64,000 nucleotides of DNA from Symbiodinium natans (lineage: Eukaryota > Sar > Dinophyceae > Suessiales > Symbiodiniaceae): assembly GCA_905221605.1 (NCBI GenBank), contig CAJNDS010002587.1, forward strand, positions 100,001 through 164,000. The letters are read 5' to 3'. This document shows, piece by piece, positions 22,470 through 33,336 of this stretch. Numbering within the stretch: position 1 is the first letter of the stretch; each line of letters starts with the position of its first letter. Below the pieces are notes generated by a model, which was given only the letters and a program-made list of their open reading frames with translations, was not told the origin of the DNA and did not search any database. The translations under genes and the position numbers were made by a program.

Positions 22470-22741
22470 AGGTACCCCAAAATTTCGGAAACCCCCACAT
22501 CCACAAGGACTCCAAGGGCTTCCACTCGAAGCAAAGGTGCACTTATAAACCCTACACCCGAAATCCTAAACTCCTGAACCCTGAACCCTGCACCCTGAAC
22601 CCTAAACCCGAAACCCCTAAACCCTAAGCCCCAATCTTTGACACAGAGCGCCCACACCTGGAGTCCGAAGCCCTAAACCCTAAACCCTAAACCCTTCACC
22701 CTAAACCCTAAACCCTAAACCCTAAACCCTAAACCTGGAGT

Positions 22742-22855
22742 CCGAAGGATCCCGAAGAACCTGCGGCCCGGGCCCGGTCCTTTCGCTGGTGTCTCTGGGG
22801 TCCGCAGGGCCGTCCTCCACCACCTGACAGCGCAGGAGCTCCCTTGGGTCGGGGT
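22742..22855 (-). CDS. Exon-like island, duplicate of 24.3 kb
   Basis: Minus frame DPRELLRCQVVEDGPADPRD then TSERTGPGPQVLRDPSD. The part CQVVEDGPADPRDTSERTG aligns with CQEVEDAPAVDPRDPSERSG, which supports a protein-coding origin on this strand. Confidence 0.5.
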
Positions 22856-23008
22856 TTAGGGCTTAGGGTTTAAACAGAGTTCAGGGTTTAGGGTTCAGGG
22901 TTTAGGGTTTAGGGTTTAGGGTTTAGGGTTTAGGGTTTAGGGTTTAGGGCTCTTAGGGATTTAGGGTTGTTAGGGGTTTGGGGCTTATGTAGGCGGTCAG
23001 TGTTTAGG

Positions 23009-23970
23009 GAGAGGGATAAAGTTCAGCTTGTTTTGGGCATCGTACACTGCACAGGAACTGTTAGATGGGCCAAAAAGCTAGAGAGCTGATCTTTGTGGCC
23101 CCCAAATCTTCAAGAATTGCGACATCATCGAGATATTAGGTTTAGGGTTTAGGGTTTAGGGTTTAGGGTTTAGGGTTTAGGGTTTAGGGTTTAGGGTTTA
23201 GGGTTTAGGGTTTAGGGTTTAGGGTTTAGGGTTTAGGGTTTAGGGTGTAGGGTGTTAGGGTTTAGGGGGTGGGGCATGGGTGGAGGGACGTGAATCACGG
23301 ACCCGCAACATTCGGTCTAAAGGGGTGTCGAGAGGCCTGATTTCTGGACCAGGGGGATTTTGCTTAACCCTAAACCCTAAACCCTAAACCCTAAACCCTA
23401 AACCCTAAACCCTAAACCCTAAACCCTAAACCCTAAACCCTAAACCCTTCTCAGGGTGCTTCCCAAGGGAAGCCCCACACTCGCCGAGGTTTCTGCAACC
23501 TGCAGCATTTTAGGGGCTTCTTCGAGCCGACCTTCCAGCTGTGAGGGGCGGGCTGACCAGGTTTAGGGTTTAGGGTTTAGGGTTTAGCCCGAACAGTTTG
23601 GATGGCCGAGATGGGTTTCAAGCGCCGCGAGGGCGCGGCCAGGATTGGGAGTCCTACAAGAACAGTGTGCAAAATTGAATGACATCAGCACCAAACTGGA
23701 AGCATGATATGCCACACATGCTGATTAAAGCATCAGCCGTCTCACTTATATTGATCGCATTGACTTCAAGTCCGTGTCAGCCCTAAACCCCAAACCCCAA
23801 ACCCCAAACCCCAAACCCCAAACCCCAAACTCCAAACTCCAGACTCCAAACCCTAAACCCTAAACCCTAAACACAAGACCCCATTAACACCCCAGGTGTG
23901 CCTGGGGAGCCTCATCAGCCTCGGCCGGCTGGGACACCTCGATGCGGGCCCGCTTCCTGTGGGGCGCTTG
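23009..23970 (-). CDS. Cluster of exon-like islands, unassigned
   Basis: Minus frames, from upstream: PQAPHRKRARIEVSQPAEAD (23,882-23,970), TPNPGRALAALETHLGHPNC after TTCTTGTAG (23,584-23,654), LEGRLEEAPKMLQVAETSAS (23,460-23,547), PPGPEIRPLDTPLDRMLRVR (23,268-23,360), DDVAILEDLGATKISSLAFW (23,060-23,130) and SCAVYDAQNKLNFIPLPKH with stop (23,009-23,062). Islands alternate with telomere-like arrays. Family unknown; the last could be a C-terminus. Confidence 0.45.
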
Positions 23971-24289
23971 AGGCTTTGGGGCTTTAAGTCTTTCGGGGGT
24001 TTAGGGTTTAGGGTTTAGGGTTTAGGGTTTAGGGTTTAGGGTTTAAGGTATAGGGTTTAGGGTTTAGGGTTTAGGGTTTCGGGTTTAGGGTTTAGGGTTT
24101 TAGGGTTTAGGGTTGAGGGACCCCTAGAAGGGGCCCTTCATCTTATTCCCCTATTTTGGCCCTAATGTATACCTTACATAATCCCGATATGTCTCAGTAG
24201 CCCTTGAATAACCCCTTAAAAAAGCCACTGAGGTCCCTTAGAAAGCATCCTTCCTTAAGAACCCCCTAAGTCTATTCCCGCTCCTCTCG

Positions 24290-24567
24290 CTGGGGTCTCG
24301 CGGATCCACTGCGGGCGCGTCCTCCACTTCCTGGCAGTGAGGCCAGCGAGTCAGAGCTCATGCGATTTAGGGACTGAGGGTTTAGGGTTTAGGGTGCAGG
24401 GTTTAGGGTTTAGGGTTTAGGGTTTAGGGGTTAGGGTTTAGGGTTTGGGGCTTCGGGTTTATAGGGTTTAGGGTAAGCCCCAAACTCACCCCAACCCCAC
24501 GTCAGCCTCAAGGACTTGCACCACCGCTTCTTTGCCTTTCTTCTTCGCCTGCCCGGAGCTTCGCCGT
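24290..24567 (-). CDS. Two exon-like islands; one repeated at 22.8 kb
   Basis: Minus frames SSGQAKKKGKEAVVQVLEAD (about 24,483-24,567) and CQEVEDAPAVDPRDPSERSG (about 24,290-24,350). The latter is a diverged copy of the exon at 22,742-22,855. Confidence 0.48.
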
Positions 24568-25294
24568 AAGGGTTCAGGTCTCACCTAAGCGCAAGAACCG
24601 TTCCAACCGTGAAACCTAAACCCTCCAAACCCCAAACCCTAAACCCTCAACCCGAGCTCCCAAGCCTTAAAGGCCCCGCTTACCCGAAGTGGTCCCCCGT
24701 CAAGAACGACCGCTAAACCTGAAAGCCCTAAACACAACAACCAAAACCGGGTAAGCCCTAAACCCTAACCCTAAACCCTGAACCCTAGAGCCTAAACCCT
24801 GAACGTCCCTGAACCCTACACCATCTGGGCATGGGTGTTAGGGCCGACAAGCCCAAAGGCAAGTCGTTGAAACTCTGAAGCTCGGAACCCTCGGCAAAGG
24901 CCCCCCGCCTTCTTTGGCTTCGCAAAGTGAGGGAAGGACTCCATTCCTGCGTAAAATTTAGGGTTTAGGGTTTAGGGTGTCGGGTTTAGGGGTTAGGGTT
25001 TAGGGCATGGTTTGGGGTTTAGGGTTTAGGGGTGAGCTCAGGAGGTTTCGGGCAGGCGCTGAAACCCAAGCTCCAACATCTGAAACCCCCAAACTCCTCT
25101 ACCGTGAGCCCGAAGCCCTGAACTCTCAACCCTAAACCCTAAACTCTGAACCCTAAACCCTCAACCCTAAACCATAAGCCCTGACCCTAAACCCTAAACC
25201 CTAAACCCTAAACTCTGAGCCCTAAACCCTGAACCCTAAGCCCTTTGCTTTAGGCTCTTCAGGTTTTCGGGCCTTTAGGGTTTGGGGACCTTCT

Positions 25295-25398
25295 CTACTA
25301 ATTGCTTAAGAACCCCGAAAAAAACTTTCCTTACTAAGGGTCATATAGGGATTATTGTTTGTTTCTACATTGTTTTGGGGTTCTTAAGCAAATAGTAG
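25295..25398. mobile_element. Family B element
   Basis: Ends CTACTAATTGCTTAAGAACC and GGTTCTTAAGCAAATAGTAG, 104 bp. Confidence 0.8.
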
Positions 25399-25779
25399 TT
25401 CTCTGTGCACCTCGCGGGCGAAGGCGCCAGATGGTCTCGAAACCGCCATCCTGGCAATGCAACTGCCGCGAAGCATCCGGGTCTCTTGAAGTGGGGTTTA
25501 GGGTTTAGGATTTAGGGTTTAGGGTTTAGGGTTTAGGGTTTAGGGTTTAGGGTTTAGGAATTCAATTTAGGGCCCTTAGGGCTTCTAGGCTGCTGGGGTC
25601 TTAGGGCTTAGGGCCTTTAATTTGGGGGGCCTCAGGGGCTTTAGAGGGCCAGCTCTTTCGGGTCTATGGGGATAAGGAACTAGGGCTACCCTAAACCCTA
25701 AACCCTAAACCCTAAACCCTAAACCCTAAACCCTAAACCCTAAACCCTAAACCCTTTGGAACCAGTTTTCACGGTCAAG

Positions 25780-26075
25780 GATCACAGAGCTCGGCCCGGT
25801 AGACGGTGATCTTGTCAGAACTCAGGGCCTAGGATCTTGTAGCAAGTGGCCGAATGGTACCCTAAACTTTAAACCCCAGACCCTAAACCCTAAACCCTAA
25901 ACCCCAAACCCTAAACCCTAAACCCTAAACCCCAAACCCCAAACCCTAAACCCTAAACTGTGGGGAGCGGGGCAGCTCCTGGGCCGAACCGCGGAAGGAA
26001 CGGAATAACCATGACTTGCTCATGGTCGCAGCACATCTACAAATATCGGCCACCCCCTCCCCCCCACCTCCTAAA
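25780..26075 (-). CDS. Two exon-like islands, unassigned
   Basis: Minus frames VADICRCAATMSKSWLFRSF then RGSAQELPRSPQ (about 25,978-26,075), and ALSSDKITVYRAELC with donor GTGATCCTTG (about 25,780-25,830). Confidence 0.42.
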
Positions 26076-26454
26076 AGCAGGGCAGAAGACCTAAACCCCT
26101 AAACCCCTGAACCCCTGAACCCCTGAACCCCTAAGCCCCTAAACCCCTAAACCCTTAAACCCTATACCCTAAGCCCTAAACCCTAAACCCTAAACCCTAA
26201 AAAGGCTCTTCGAGGCAGGGGCACCTTGCTCCCAAAACCCCGCGGGGCCTGACGCTCTGGATCCCGCACCGTCTGCGTCGCAGCATCTCGCACGTTCAGT
26301 CCTCGGAGGTGTTGGCCCCAACCGCTAAACCCTAAACCCCAAACCCCAAACCCCAAACCCCAAACCCCAAACCCCAAACCCCAAACCCCAAACCCTAAAC
26401 CCTAAACCCTAAACCCTAAACCCTAAACCCTAAACCTAGACCCCAAAGTCACCA

Positions 26455-27295
26455 AGGCTGTGGCGCTTGGCCTTGGCGGCTTCAACCGCACTTTGCACCT
26501 TCGGGGGGGTTTAGGGGGGGGTTTGGGGGTTGGGGGGGGTTGGGCGGGGGGTTGGGAGGGGGGGTTGGGGGGGGGGGGGGGGGGGGGTTGGGGGGGGGTT
26601 TGGGGGGGGAGGGGAGGCTTGGGGGGTTCGGGCTTCGGGCTTAGGGTTTTTGCCCCACCCCTCATGGTAAAGTTCTCATTTGCACTCTGGTTCGGAACGG
26701 TGCGAGTTATTCCGGAAACCCATACAGTAAACCTCTAAAAGTTGCAACAACCTATCCCCATACCCCAAAAAGTATACTACAGGGAATCCCAGCTCTCGTC
26801 ATCTTTCAACATGTTTCAACTTTCTGGAGTTTACTGCAGCCTGCGCGCAGCCCCCGAAGGGGGTTGATCTAGATTCTGGGGCCCTTTTGGGGGTCTTCTG
26901 GGATGGTGTCTTCCTTAGCCTTATACTTTAGGGCACCAAAAAATGGGTTGTGAAAATTCAGTTTAGGGTTTAGGGTTTAGGGTTTAGGGTTTAGGGTTTA
27001 GGGTTTAGGGTTTAGGGTTTAGGGTTTAGGGTTTAGGATTTAGGGTTTAGGGTTTAGGGTTTAGGGTTTAGGGTTCAGGGTTCAGGGTTCAGGGTTCAGG
27101 GTTCAGGGTTCAGGGTTCAGGGTTCAGGGTTCAGGGTTCAGGGTTTAACAACCCAAAACCCTAAACCCTAAACATCTTCAATCCCCCCCCCCTCCCCCTC
27201 TCGAAAGCACTTCTGCCTGCACTTTGGTGCGGGCGGCCGCCAAGGCTTTCTGCGCACCCTTCGCAAGGCTGCGTCGGGCATCGGAGGTGTTTAGG
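26455..27295 (-). CDS. Two Ala/Lys-rich exon-like islands
   Basis: Minus frames SDARRSLAKGAQKALAAART then KVQAEV (about 27,215-27,290), and PKVQSAVEAAKAKRHSLGDF (about 26,450-26,510). Both are typical of long helices or coiled coils and may be neighbouring exons. The 26.5-26.6 kb part between is G-rich tract. Confidence 0.45.
27072..27147. repeat. TTCAGGG variant array
   Basis: Ten or more TTCAGGG units at the end of a TTTAGGG array starting at 26,960. Confidence 0.92.
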
Positions 27296-27594
27296 GTTTA
27301 GGGTTGAGGGTCGTTTTCAGGTCGGAATAAGGCCAAACAAGCCCCAAGTAGGCCTCCATAAGGGAAGCTATAGGCGCCTACAACCCTACGAAACAAGGGT
27401 TCTTAGCTTTTGAACATTTGTTTGGATTTGGGGGTTGGGTCATCAGCGCCTTAAGTGCAATATTAGGTGTAAAACGTTAGGAACGCTCCAATCTAAGCAA
27501 TCCGTCCTTGAAAGAAGGCTGCGCCGGATTGATAGTTCTTGCCATTCCCCCTACCCTAAACCCTAAACCCTAAACCCTAAACCCTAGACCCTAA

Positions 27595-27875
27595 ACCCTG
27601 AGTATCCCTGCATAAGAAGCGCCAGAGCAAGAACCAGCACAGTTCCTGCTGCGCTTGCCACTAAGGTTGCTACTGGCGGTCATGTTCTGTGAGCATGTCA
27701 GGTCCACTGCTGCAGAAACCATAATGAATACAGTGTCTGCGGCGCTTGGGGTGTATGATTTCAGTCTTGTTGAATGGGGGTTTGTGGCTTCGGGTTTACC
27801 CCTACGTCCAAATCCTTCAAACTGAGGGGTGAAGATTGCACCCTTCACGGAAGAAAATAGAACCCAAAGCATGCT
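27595..27875 (-). CDS. Exon with possible signal peptide
   Basis: Open for about 90 codons. If it starts at its ATG it begins MLWVLFSSVKGAIFTPQFEG, otherwise it is an internal exon. It continues with a Ser/Thr-rich stretch holding VDLTCSQNMTASSNLSGKRS and NCAGSCSGASYAG (two Asn-x-Ser/Thr sites, three Cys). Probably extracellular. Family unknown. Confidence 0.5.
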
Positions 27876-28004
27876 TAGAGAAAGCAAAGCGAACCCTAAC
27901 CCCTAAACCCCTAAATCCCCCAACCCCTAAACCCTAAACCCCTAAACCCCAAACCCCTAAACCCTAAACCCTAAGCCCTAAACCCGAAACCCTAAATCCC
28001 CCTG

Positions 28005-28306
28005 CTGCCTGCATGTTGAAGGTGATGCGCCCCGGCTTGGGCGAGGGCCGCGGCTTCAGGAGCGCCAGCGGATCCTCCTCTTCCTCCTCCATAGGATCCT
28101 GGTTGGCTTTCAGGCTCTTCGGGTTTAGGAGTTGGGGTTTAGGGTTTAGGGTTTAGGGTCTAGGGTTTGGGGTATAGGGTAGGGTTCAGGGTTTTGGGTT
28201 TAGGGCTTAGGCTTTGGAATGCTGGAGACCCAAACCGGACCAGCGCTTGCGACACACACCAAGATGGATTCAAAAAGAACCTGTCTTGCATCATGTGGGC
28301 AAGTGA
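28005..28306 (-). CDS. Two exon-like islands, unassigned
   Basis: Minus frames SLAHMMQDRFFLNPSWCVSQ then ALVRFGSPA (about 28,213-28,306), and SLKANQDPMEEEEEDPLALL then KPRPSPKPGRITFNMQA (about 28,005-28,120; acidic then basic). Confidence 0.5.
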
Positions 28307-28639
28307 CCCTAAACCCTAAACCCTAAACCCTAAACCCTAAACCCTAAACCCTAAACCCTAAACCCCAAGGGCAGCCCCTGGCCTCCCTGAAAGGCTCTGC
28401 CAGCTCGGACCGGGGCCTTGTGCTAGGGTTTCGGGTTTCGGGTTTCGGGTTTGGGGTTTAGGGTTGAGGGTTTAGGGTTTAGGGCTTAGGGCTTAGGGCT
28501 CAGGGCTTAGGGTTTTGTTGGAGTTAAGGGCGTGTGGGGGGAGATTTCGTTTGGGCTTCATGGCCTTTGAGGCGAAACAAGTCCCACAATCTCTATCACT
28601 CGAAGGCCCAAACAGGGGCCTCCTGCACTAGCCGACTTA

Positions 28640-28735
28640 TATATATATATATAACATGCATACATATATAATGTATGTGTATAAATATATATATATATAA
28701 GTTATTTATTTATTTATTTTATTTATTTATATGTG
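28640..28735. repeat. AT-rich microsatellite
   Basis: TATA runs followed by TTTATTTATT units. Confidence 0.85.
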
Positions 28736-28784
28736 TTTAACATGATATTGCCTGCAACTGTATACTTAGGTCATACGGTTATAC

Positions 28785-29003
28785 ATACTACACCTTGCTT
28801 CCTCAAACTCCTTCCTACCTCTAGCCATGCTGCGAGCAAACTGAAGCAACTGCCGCGCGCACCTCAACCCACCCAGAGGCGATGGAGTCACCCCTAAACC
28901 CTAAACCCTAAACCATAAACCCTAAACCCTAAACCCTAAACCCATGAAAGCCCACACCCCGGCCTCACGTCGATGTGCACGTTCCTCAGCAGTTTGGCTC
29001 ACC
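28785..29003 (-). CDS. Two exon-like islands, unassigned
   Basis: Minus frames AKLLRNVHIDVRPGCGL (about 28,947-29,003) and LGGLRCARQLLQFARSMARG then RKEFEEAR with a GT donor (about 28,795-28,890). Confidence 0.45.
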
Positions 29004-29404
29004 TAGTGGGACCTAGCGGGACCTAGCGTCAGCCAGACTTCTGGGCTGTACAGGGTTTGGGGTTTAGGGTTTAGGGTTTAAGGTTTAGGGTTTAGGGTTT
29101 AGGGTTTAGGGTTTAGGGTAGTTTTTCTGAGTTGGGCTGCCAGTCCCACGCATGAGGGGTGTAGGGCCCAGGCGCTCCGCCCCTGCTGATGTCTTCGGAT
29201 GTCCATAGGCCCGGAGACGCCTGCCTGCAGCACTTAACAAGAATGGCTACATGCGAGGGACTCTACAGGGTTTAGAGTTTAGGTTTAGGGTTTAGGGTTT
29301 AGGGTTTAGGGTTTAGGGTTTAGGGTTTAGGGTTTAGGGTTTAGGGTTTAGGGTTTAGGGTTTAGGGTTTAGGGTTTAGGGTTTAGGGTTCAGGGTTTAG
29401 GGTT

Positions 29405-29990
29405 TAGGGGGGGACACACTCACTCCCCCCGTGGGCACCAGAAAGGCTTGGGCTCAAATAGTCGCAGGCCTTCCAAACTGCAACTGATTGCTGCATCAAG
29501 GGCTGGGACGACAGAAGATGAAATAGAAAATGATGGCGCTGGATCCCACACTGCTACAGTTCAACACAAGCCAGCTGCACGTCATGGCCATCTGTGATGG
29601 CAGCTGCCGTCGAAGCGAGCTTTCGCTGCGCAAGCTACTTCTTGCTGCATGTGAAAGCTCTTCCAGTTCTTACATATGTGAATGCGTTTCTAGTTCTTAC
29701 AATCTGTTGACACGAATGCACTGAGGCCTGGCCTAAACCGTTTGGGTTTTGACGCGGTCTGCCTCCTGCTGTCTGGCTTCATGATGCCATCTCGCAGTCT
29801 GACACGTCTTGGACAGCATCGGACAAAGAGACGAAGGTCATGTAAGGACTCCTCGCAAAAAACCCAGGGAGATGCCTCAGACTCCTACAAGCACAATGCT
29901 TGAGACGGTCACTCTGACGAAGTGCTGATGCTTGCGAACCACCTACACCGTGCCCCTGATCCAGGACTCCTGAAGTACACCCTAAACCCT
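29405..29990. other. Long unique island without a clear gene
   Basis: About 580 bp with normal base composition. A 64-codon plus frame from ATG at 29,530 (MMALDPTLLQFNTSQLHVMA) and an interrupted minus frame are both possible. No family, splice pattern or RNA fold recognised. Confidence 0.4.
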
Positions 29991-30049
29991 AAACCCTAAG
30001 CCCTTAACCCTAAACCCTAAACCCGAAACCCTAAACCCTCAAACCAAAA

Positions 30050-30140
30050 GCTCGCGCCATGTTTTACCCTCCGCTTGGCATCGCCGCGGCGGACAATCCC
30101 GGCGGGGCGGATGTCCTCACAGGCCCTGCGCCTCCGCCGC
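30050..30140 (-). CDS. Exon-like island, unassigned
   Basis: Minus frame RRACEDIRPAGIVRRGDAKR then RVKHGA, very basic. Confidence 0.4.
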
Positions 30141-30271
30141 TGGGGGTTTAGGGTTTAGGGTTTAGGGTTTAGGGTTTAGGGTTTAGGGTTAAGGGTTAAG
30201 GGTTAAGGGTTTAGGGTTTAGGGTTTAGGGTTTAGGGTTCAGGGTTTAGGGTTTAGGGTTTAGGGTTTAGG

Positions 30272-30355
30272 GCTCCCCTTTTTTGGGAGCTTGTAGTTGG
30301 AGGACTTGCTCTCGAAGCAGTCGGGCTCTGCCTCAAGCCACAACATGGTGCCTGG
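30272..30355 (-). CDS. Exon-like island, unassigned
   Basis: Minus frame TMLWLEAEPDCFESKSSNYK then LPKKGS, starting at the edge of a nested transposon-like element. Only one frame is free of stops. Confidence 0.5.
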
Positions 30356-30562
30356 TTGGGATGTTCCCCTTATACTAGCAGTCCTTAAGAGGGATTACAA
30401 TCTATTGATTGCTTAAGAACCCCAAAAAAAAATACTCTTCTTTGTTAAGGGTAATATAGGGATGATTTTGTTTTTGTTTTTTCGGGGGTTCTTAAGCAAA
30501 TAGTAGTAATTGGGGTACTAGAATCCCTATTAAGGACTGCTAGTATAAGAGGGAACATCCCA
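30355..30562. mobile_element. Family C element split by a family B element
   Basis: Outer ends TTGGGATGTTCCCCTTATAC and AGAGGGAACATCCCAA (family C). Inside, at 30,402-30,506, a complete family B copy with ends CTATTGATTGCTTAAGAACC and GGTTCTTAAGCAAATAGTAG. Nested insertion. Confidence 0.82.
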
Positions 30563-30596
30563 AGTGCCTGGTGTTGTCTGCTGTTGTCAAGGTCAC

Positions 30597-30898
30597 GGCT
30601 TGGGATACTTCATCGGCACCTCATGCGGGTTCGGGTTCAGGGTTGGGGCTGCTTCGCGATCGAAGGTTTGCCTCAAGACCCTAAACCCTAAACCCTAAAC
30701 CCCTGTGTCCTCGAAGCATGCTTTGGCCCAGCCTCTCCGAACAAGAAACGGCCAGAACCACGCAATCCCAAAGCAGAACACAACAACAGGAGCCAAACAC
30801 GACAAGCTCGACCCATCTCTTGCCGAGCCCAAAACGTCGATCAGGGAAGAGCAGGAGAGAGCAAAAGTGAACGGCGACCAATGCTGCGCCCGAGCCAT
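30597..30898 (-). CDS. N-terminal exon pair with membrane segment
   Basis: ATG at 30,898 opens 63 codons to a GA donor at 30,709: MARAQHWSPFTFALSCSSLI, then a hydrophobic stretch LAPVVVFCFGIAWFWPFLV followed by RRGWAKACFE. A second small exon (30,597-30,619) adds VPMKYPK in phase. Looks like the start of a membrane protein whose later exons may be the minus-strand islands between 30.3 and 20 kb. Family not recognised. Confidence 0.55.
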
Positions 30899-31399
30899 CA
30901 GCTATGAACCCAAAACCCTAAACCCTAAACTCTAAACCCTGAACCCTGAACCCTGAACCCTAAACCCTAAACCCTAAACCAAAGGGGGAAAATCAAAAAC
31001 AAAATCCCAAAGGCCGACCCAGCTTCAGCTCAACGGGTGGAAGTGGGTTCTGGGTTCCTCCATGCCGCCACAACCCAAAAGTCAGCTTGTCAGCTGCATG
31101 TTTCAGGGTTTAGGGTTAGGGTTCAGGGTGTAGGGTTTTTGGTTTGGGGTTTAAATACCCTCAACCCTAGACCCGAAACCCTTGACCAGAAACGTCTTCC
31201 ATAAATCTTTCCTGGACGGGTCGTGGACCCTTCAGTATCCCTAAACCCTAAACCCTAAACCCTAAACCCGAAACCCTAAACCCTAAACCCTAAACCCCCA
31301 AAGCCTCCAAATCATCGCGGGATCCCGGCATCGCGACCAGATCTGGAGCCCCCAAGCATCTCCCGGGCCTGTCAACGCACTTATGTTGGGATGAGGATT

Positions 31400-31865
31400 C
31401 AGGGTTCAGGGTTCAGGGTTTAGGGTTTAGGGTTTAGGGTCAAGGGTTTAGGGTTTAGGGTTTAGGGTTCAGGGTTTAGGGTTTAGGGTTTAGGGTTCAG
31501 GGTTCAGGGTTTAGGGTTTAGGGTTTAGGGTTTAGGGTTTAGGGTTTAGGGTTTAGGGCTTAGGGTCAAGGGTTTAGGGTTTAGGGTCTAGGGTCAAGGG
31601 TTTAGGGTTTAGGGTTTAGGGTTTAGGGTCAAGGGTTTAGGGTTTAGGGTTTAGGGTTTAGGGTTTAGGGTTTAGGGTTTAGGGTTTAGGGTTCAGGGTT
31701 CAGGGTTCAGGGTTCAGGGTTCAGGGTTCAGGGTTTAGGGTCAAGGGTTTAGGGTTTAGGGTTTAGGGTTCAGGGTTTAGGGTTCAGGGTTCAGGGTTTA
31801 GGGTTTAGGGTTTAGGGTGTAGGGTTTAGGGTTTAGGGTTTGGGTTTAGGGTTTAGGGTTTAGGT
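31400..31865. repeat. Composite TTTAGGG / TTCAGGG / TCAAGGG array
   Basis: About 465 bp with higher-order recurrences of TCAAGGG followed by TTTAGGG units. Confidence 0.93.
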
Positions 31866-31962
31866 TCCCCTTGTACCCGTCCGGAATGGGGAGCATCAAT
31901 AGGGGTACTATGATCCCTATTAAGGACTGTTCCTTAGTTGTCCACTAGCCTGGGGGAATTCA

Positions 31963-32020
31963 AGGTTAACCTTTGGAATTAGAATGGGATTATATTACCC
32001 CACAAAGGTTAAAGGTTACC
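31963..32020. mobile_element. Short inverted-repeat element, family D
   Basis: GGTTAACCTTTGG paired with CAAAGGTTAAAGGTTACC around an AT-rich core. A relative with TGTACACTTT...AAAGTGTAC lies at 10,686-10,744 in a phosphatase intron. Confidence 0.6.
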
Positions 32021-32326
32021 AATTTTCCTACTAGGGAGCATCATAGGGGGGGTACTATAAAAATCCCTGTTAAGGACTGCTAGCCCTAAACCCTAAACCC
32101 TAAACCCCATTAAGGACTGTTAGTATAAGGGGGACATCCCAACTGTTGTTGTCAAAAGCCCTGCCCTGGGCATCGCATAGGGCTTGTAATCAATAAATGC
32201 AATTAGGTTTAGGGTTTAGGGTTTAGGGTTTAGGGTTTAGGGTTTAATCAATAACGGCGCTCGAAATCTGATATTGATTATTTTATGTTGCCCTTGTTGA
32301 TTATTCTTTGAAGGTCAAACCCTAAA

Positions 32327-32429
32327 CTTGGGACGTTCCCCCTTGTACTCACAGTCCTCAACAGCGACTAGAATTGCGGGCTACTAGAATCCCTATTAGG
32401 GACGGCTAGTAGAAGGGGGAACATCCCAA
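32327..32429. mobile_element. Family C element
   Basis: Ends CTTGGGACGTTCCCCCTTGT and AGAAGGGGGAACATCCCAA. Divergent interior. Confidence 0.78.
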
Positions 32430-32681
32430 CCCTAAAGACCCCAAACCCTAAACCCTAAACCCGAAACCCGAAACCCTAAATAAACCCTGAAGACCAGCAA
32501 GGCCTCCACCTCGCCACCCTACCCAAAACCCTGAGCGCTCCCTCAAAAACAGCACACGCCCCTTTCCTCCTAAGTACTTAGGTTTTTTTGGGGTTTAGGG
32601 TTTAGGGTTTACATTTGGGTCAAAGAAGCAAACGCTCTTTTCCTCCACTCCAGAGTGGCATGCGGCACACGCTCCATCACC

Positions 32682-32826
32682 ACTATTTGCTGAAGAATCC
32701 CCAAAAGTAAAAGAGCATAATGATCTCAAAAAATTGCCCTTATGAGGAAGAATGATTTTGCTTCTTGTTGTTGTTTTTGTTTTTTTTTTTTTGGGGGGGG
32801 GGGGTTCTTAAGCAAATAAATAGTAG
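32682..32826. mobile_element. Family B element
   Basis: Ends ACTATTTGCTGAAGAATCC and TTCTTAAGCAAATAAATAGTAG-like, with a T-run and G-run near the right end. Confidence 0.7.
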
Positions 32827-32829
32827 ATC

Positions 32830-33110
32830 ACAGGCCCATTGCGCCTGCCCAAGCTGCGAGGGGCAGGGCCTGTCTCTTGCTGTCATCTGCTGTCCCTTAG
32901 ACGAAATTCCGGAGCAGGTGAAAAGGAGATCGGCTGCAAATCGGCGGATCCCGCAATCTCTTATCGCGCGAGGGTTGATTCGAACCGAGGGGGCCTCTTG
33001 CTTTTTTTGGTAGTTTACAAAGAAGTCGGAATCTGCATGTGGACTTAACCTGTCGGGGGGGGGGTGGGGGGAGACGGCCATCATGTGGAACAACCGCCCC
33101 CCCGGTAGAC
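32830..33110. other. Unique stretch after a family B element
   Basis: Open on both strands in part (minus IRDCGIRRFAADLLFTCSGI). GGGTTGATTCGAACC recalls a tRNA T-arm but no cloverleaf forms around it. Unassigned. Confidence 0.3.
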
Positions 33111-33336
33111 GGTGTGACTTTACAAATATACGGCAGCCGGCCTCGGTTCCACTGCGGGGGTTTATGGTTTTGGGTTTAGGGTTTAGGGTGTAGGGTTTAG
33201 GGTTTAGGGTTTAGGGTTTAGGGTTTAGGGTTTAGGGTTTAGGGTTGTTTAGGGTTTAGGGTTAGGGTTTAGGGTTTAGGGCTTAGGGACCCTAATTTTC
33301 ATCCCACCCACCCCCTCACCCCGCACACCAGGGTTT

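Noticed and set aside
32900-33000. Possible tRNA (GGGTTGATTCGAACC)
   Set aside because: Resembles a T-arm only loosely. No acceptor stem, D-arm or anticodon arm could be paired around it.
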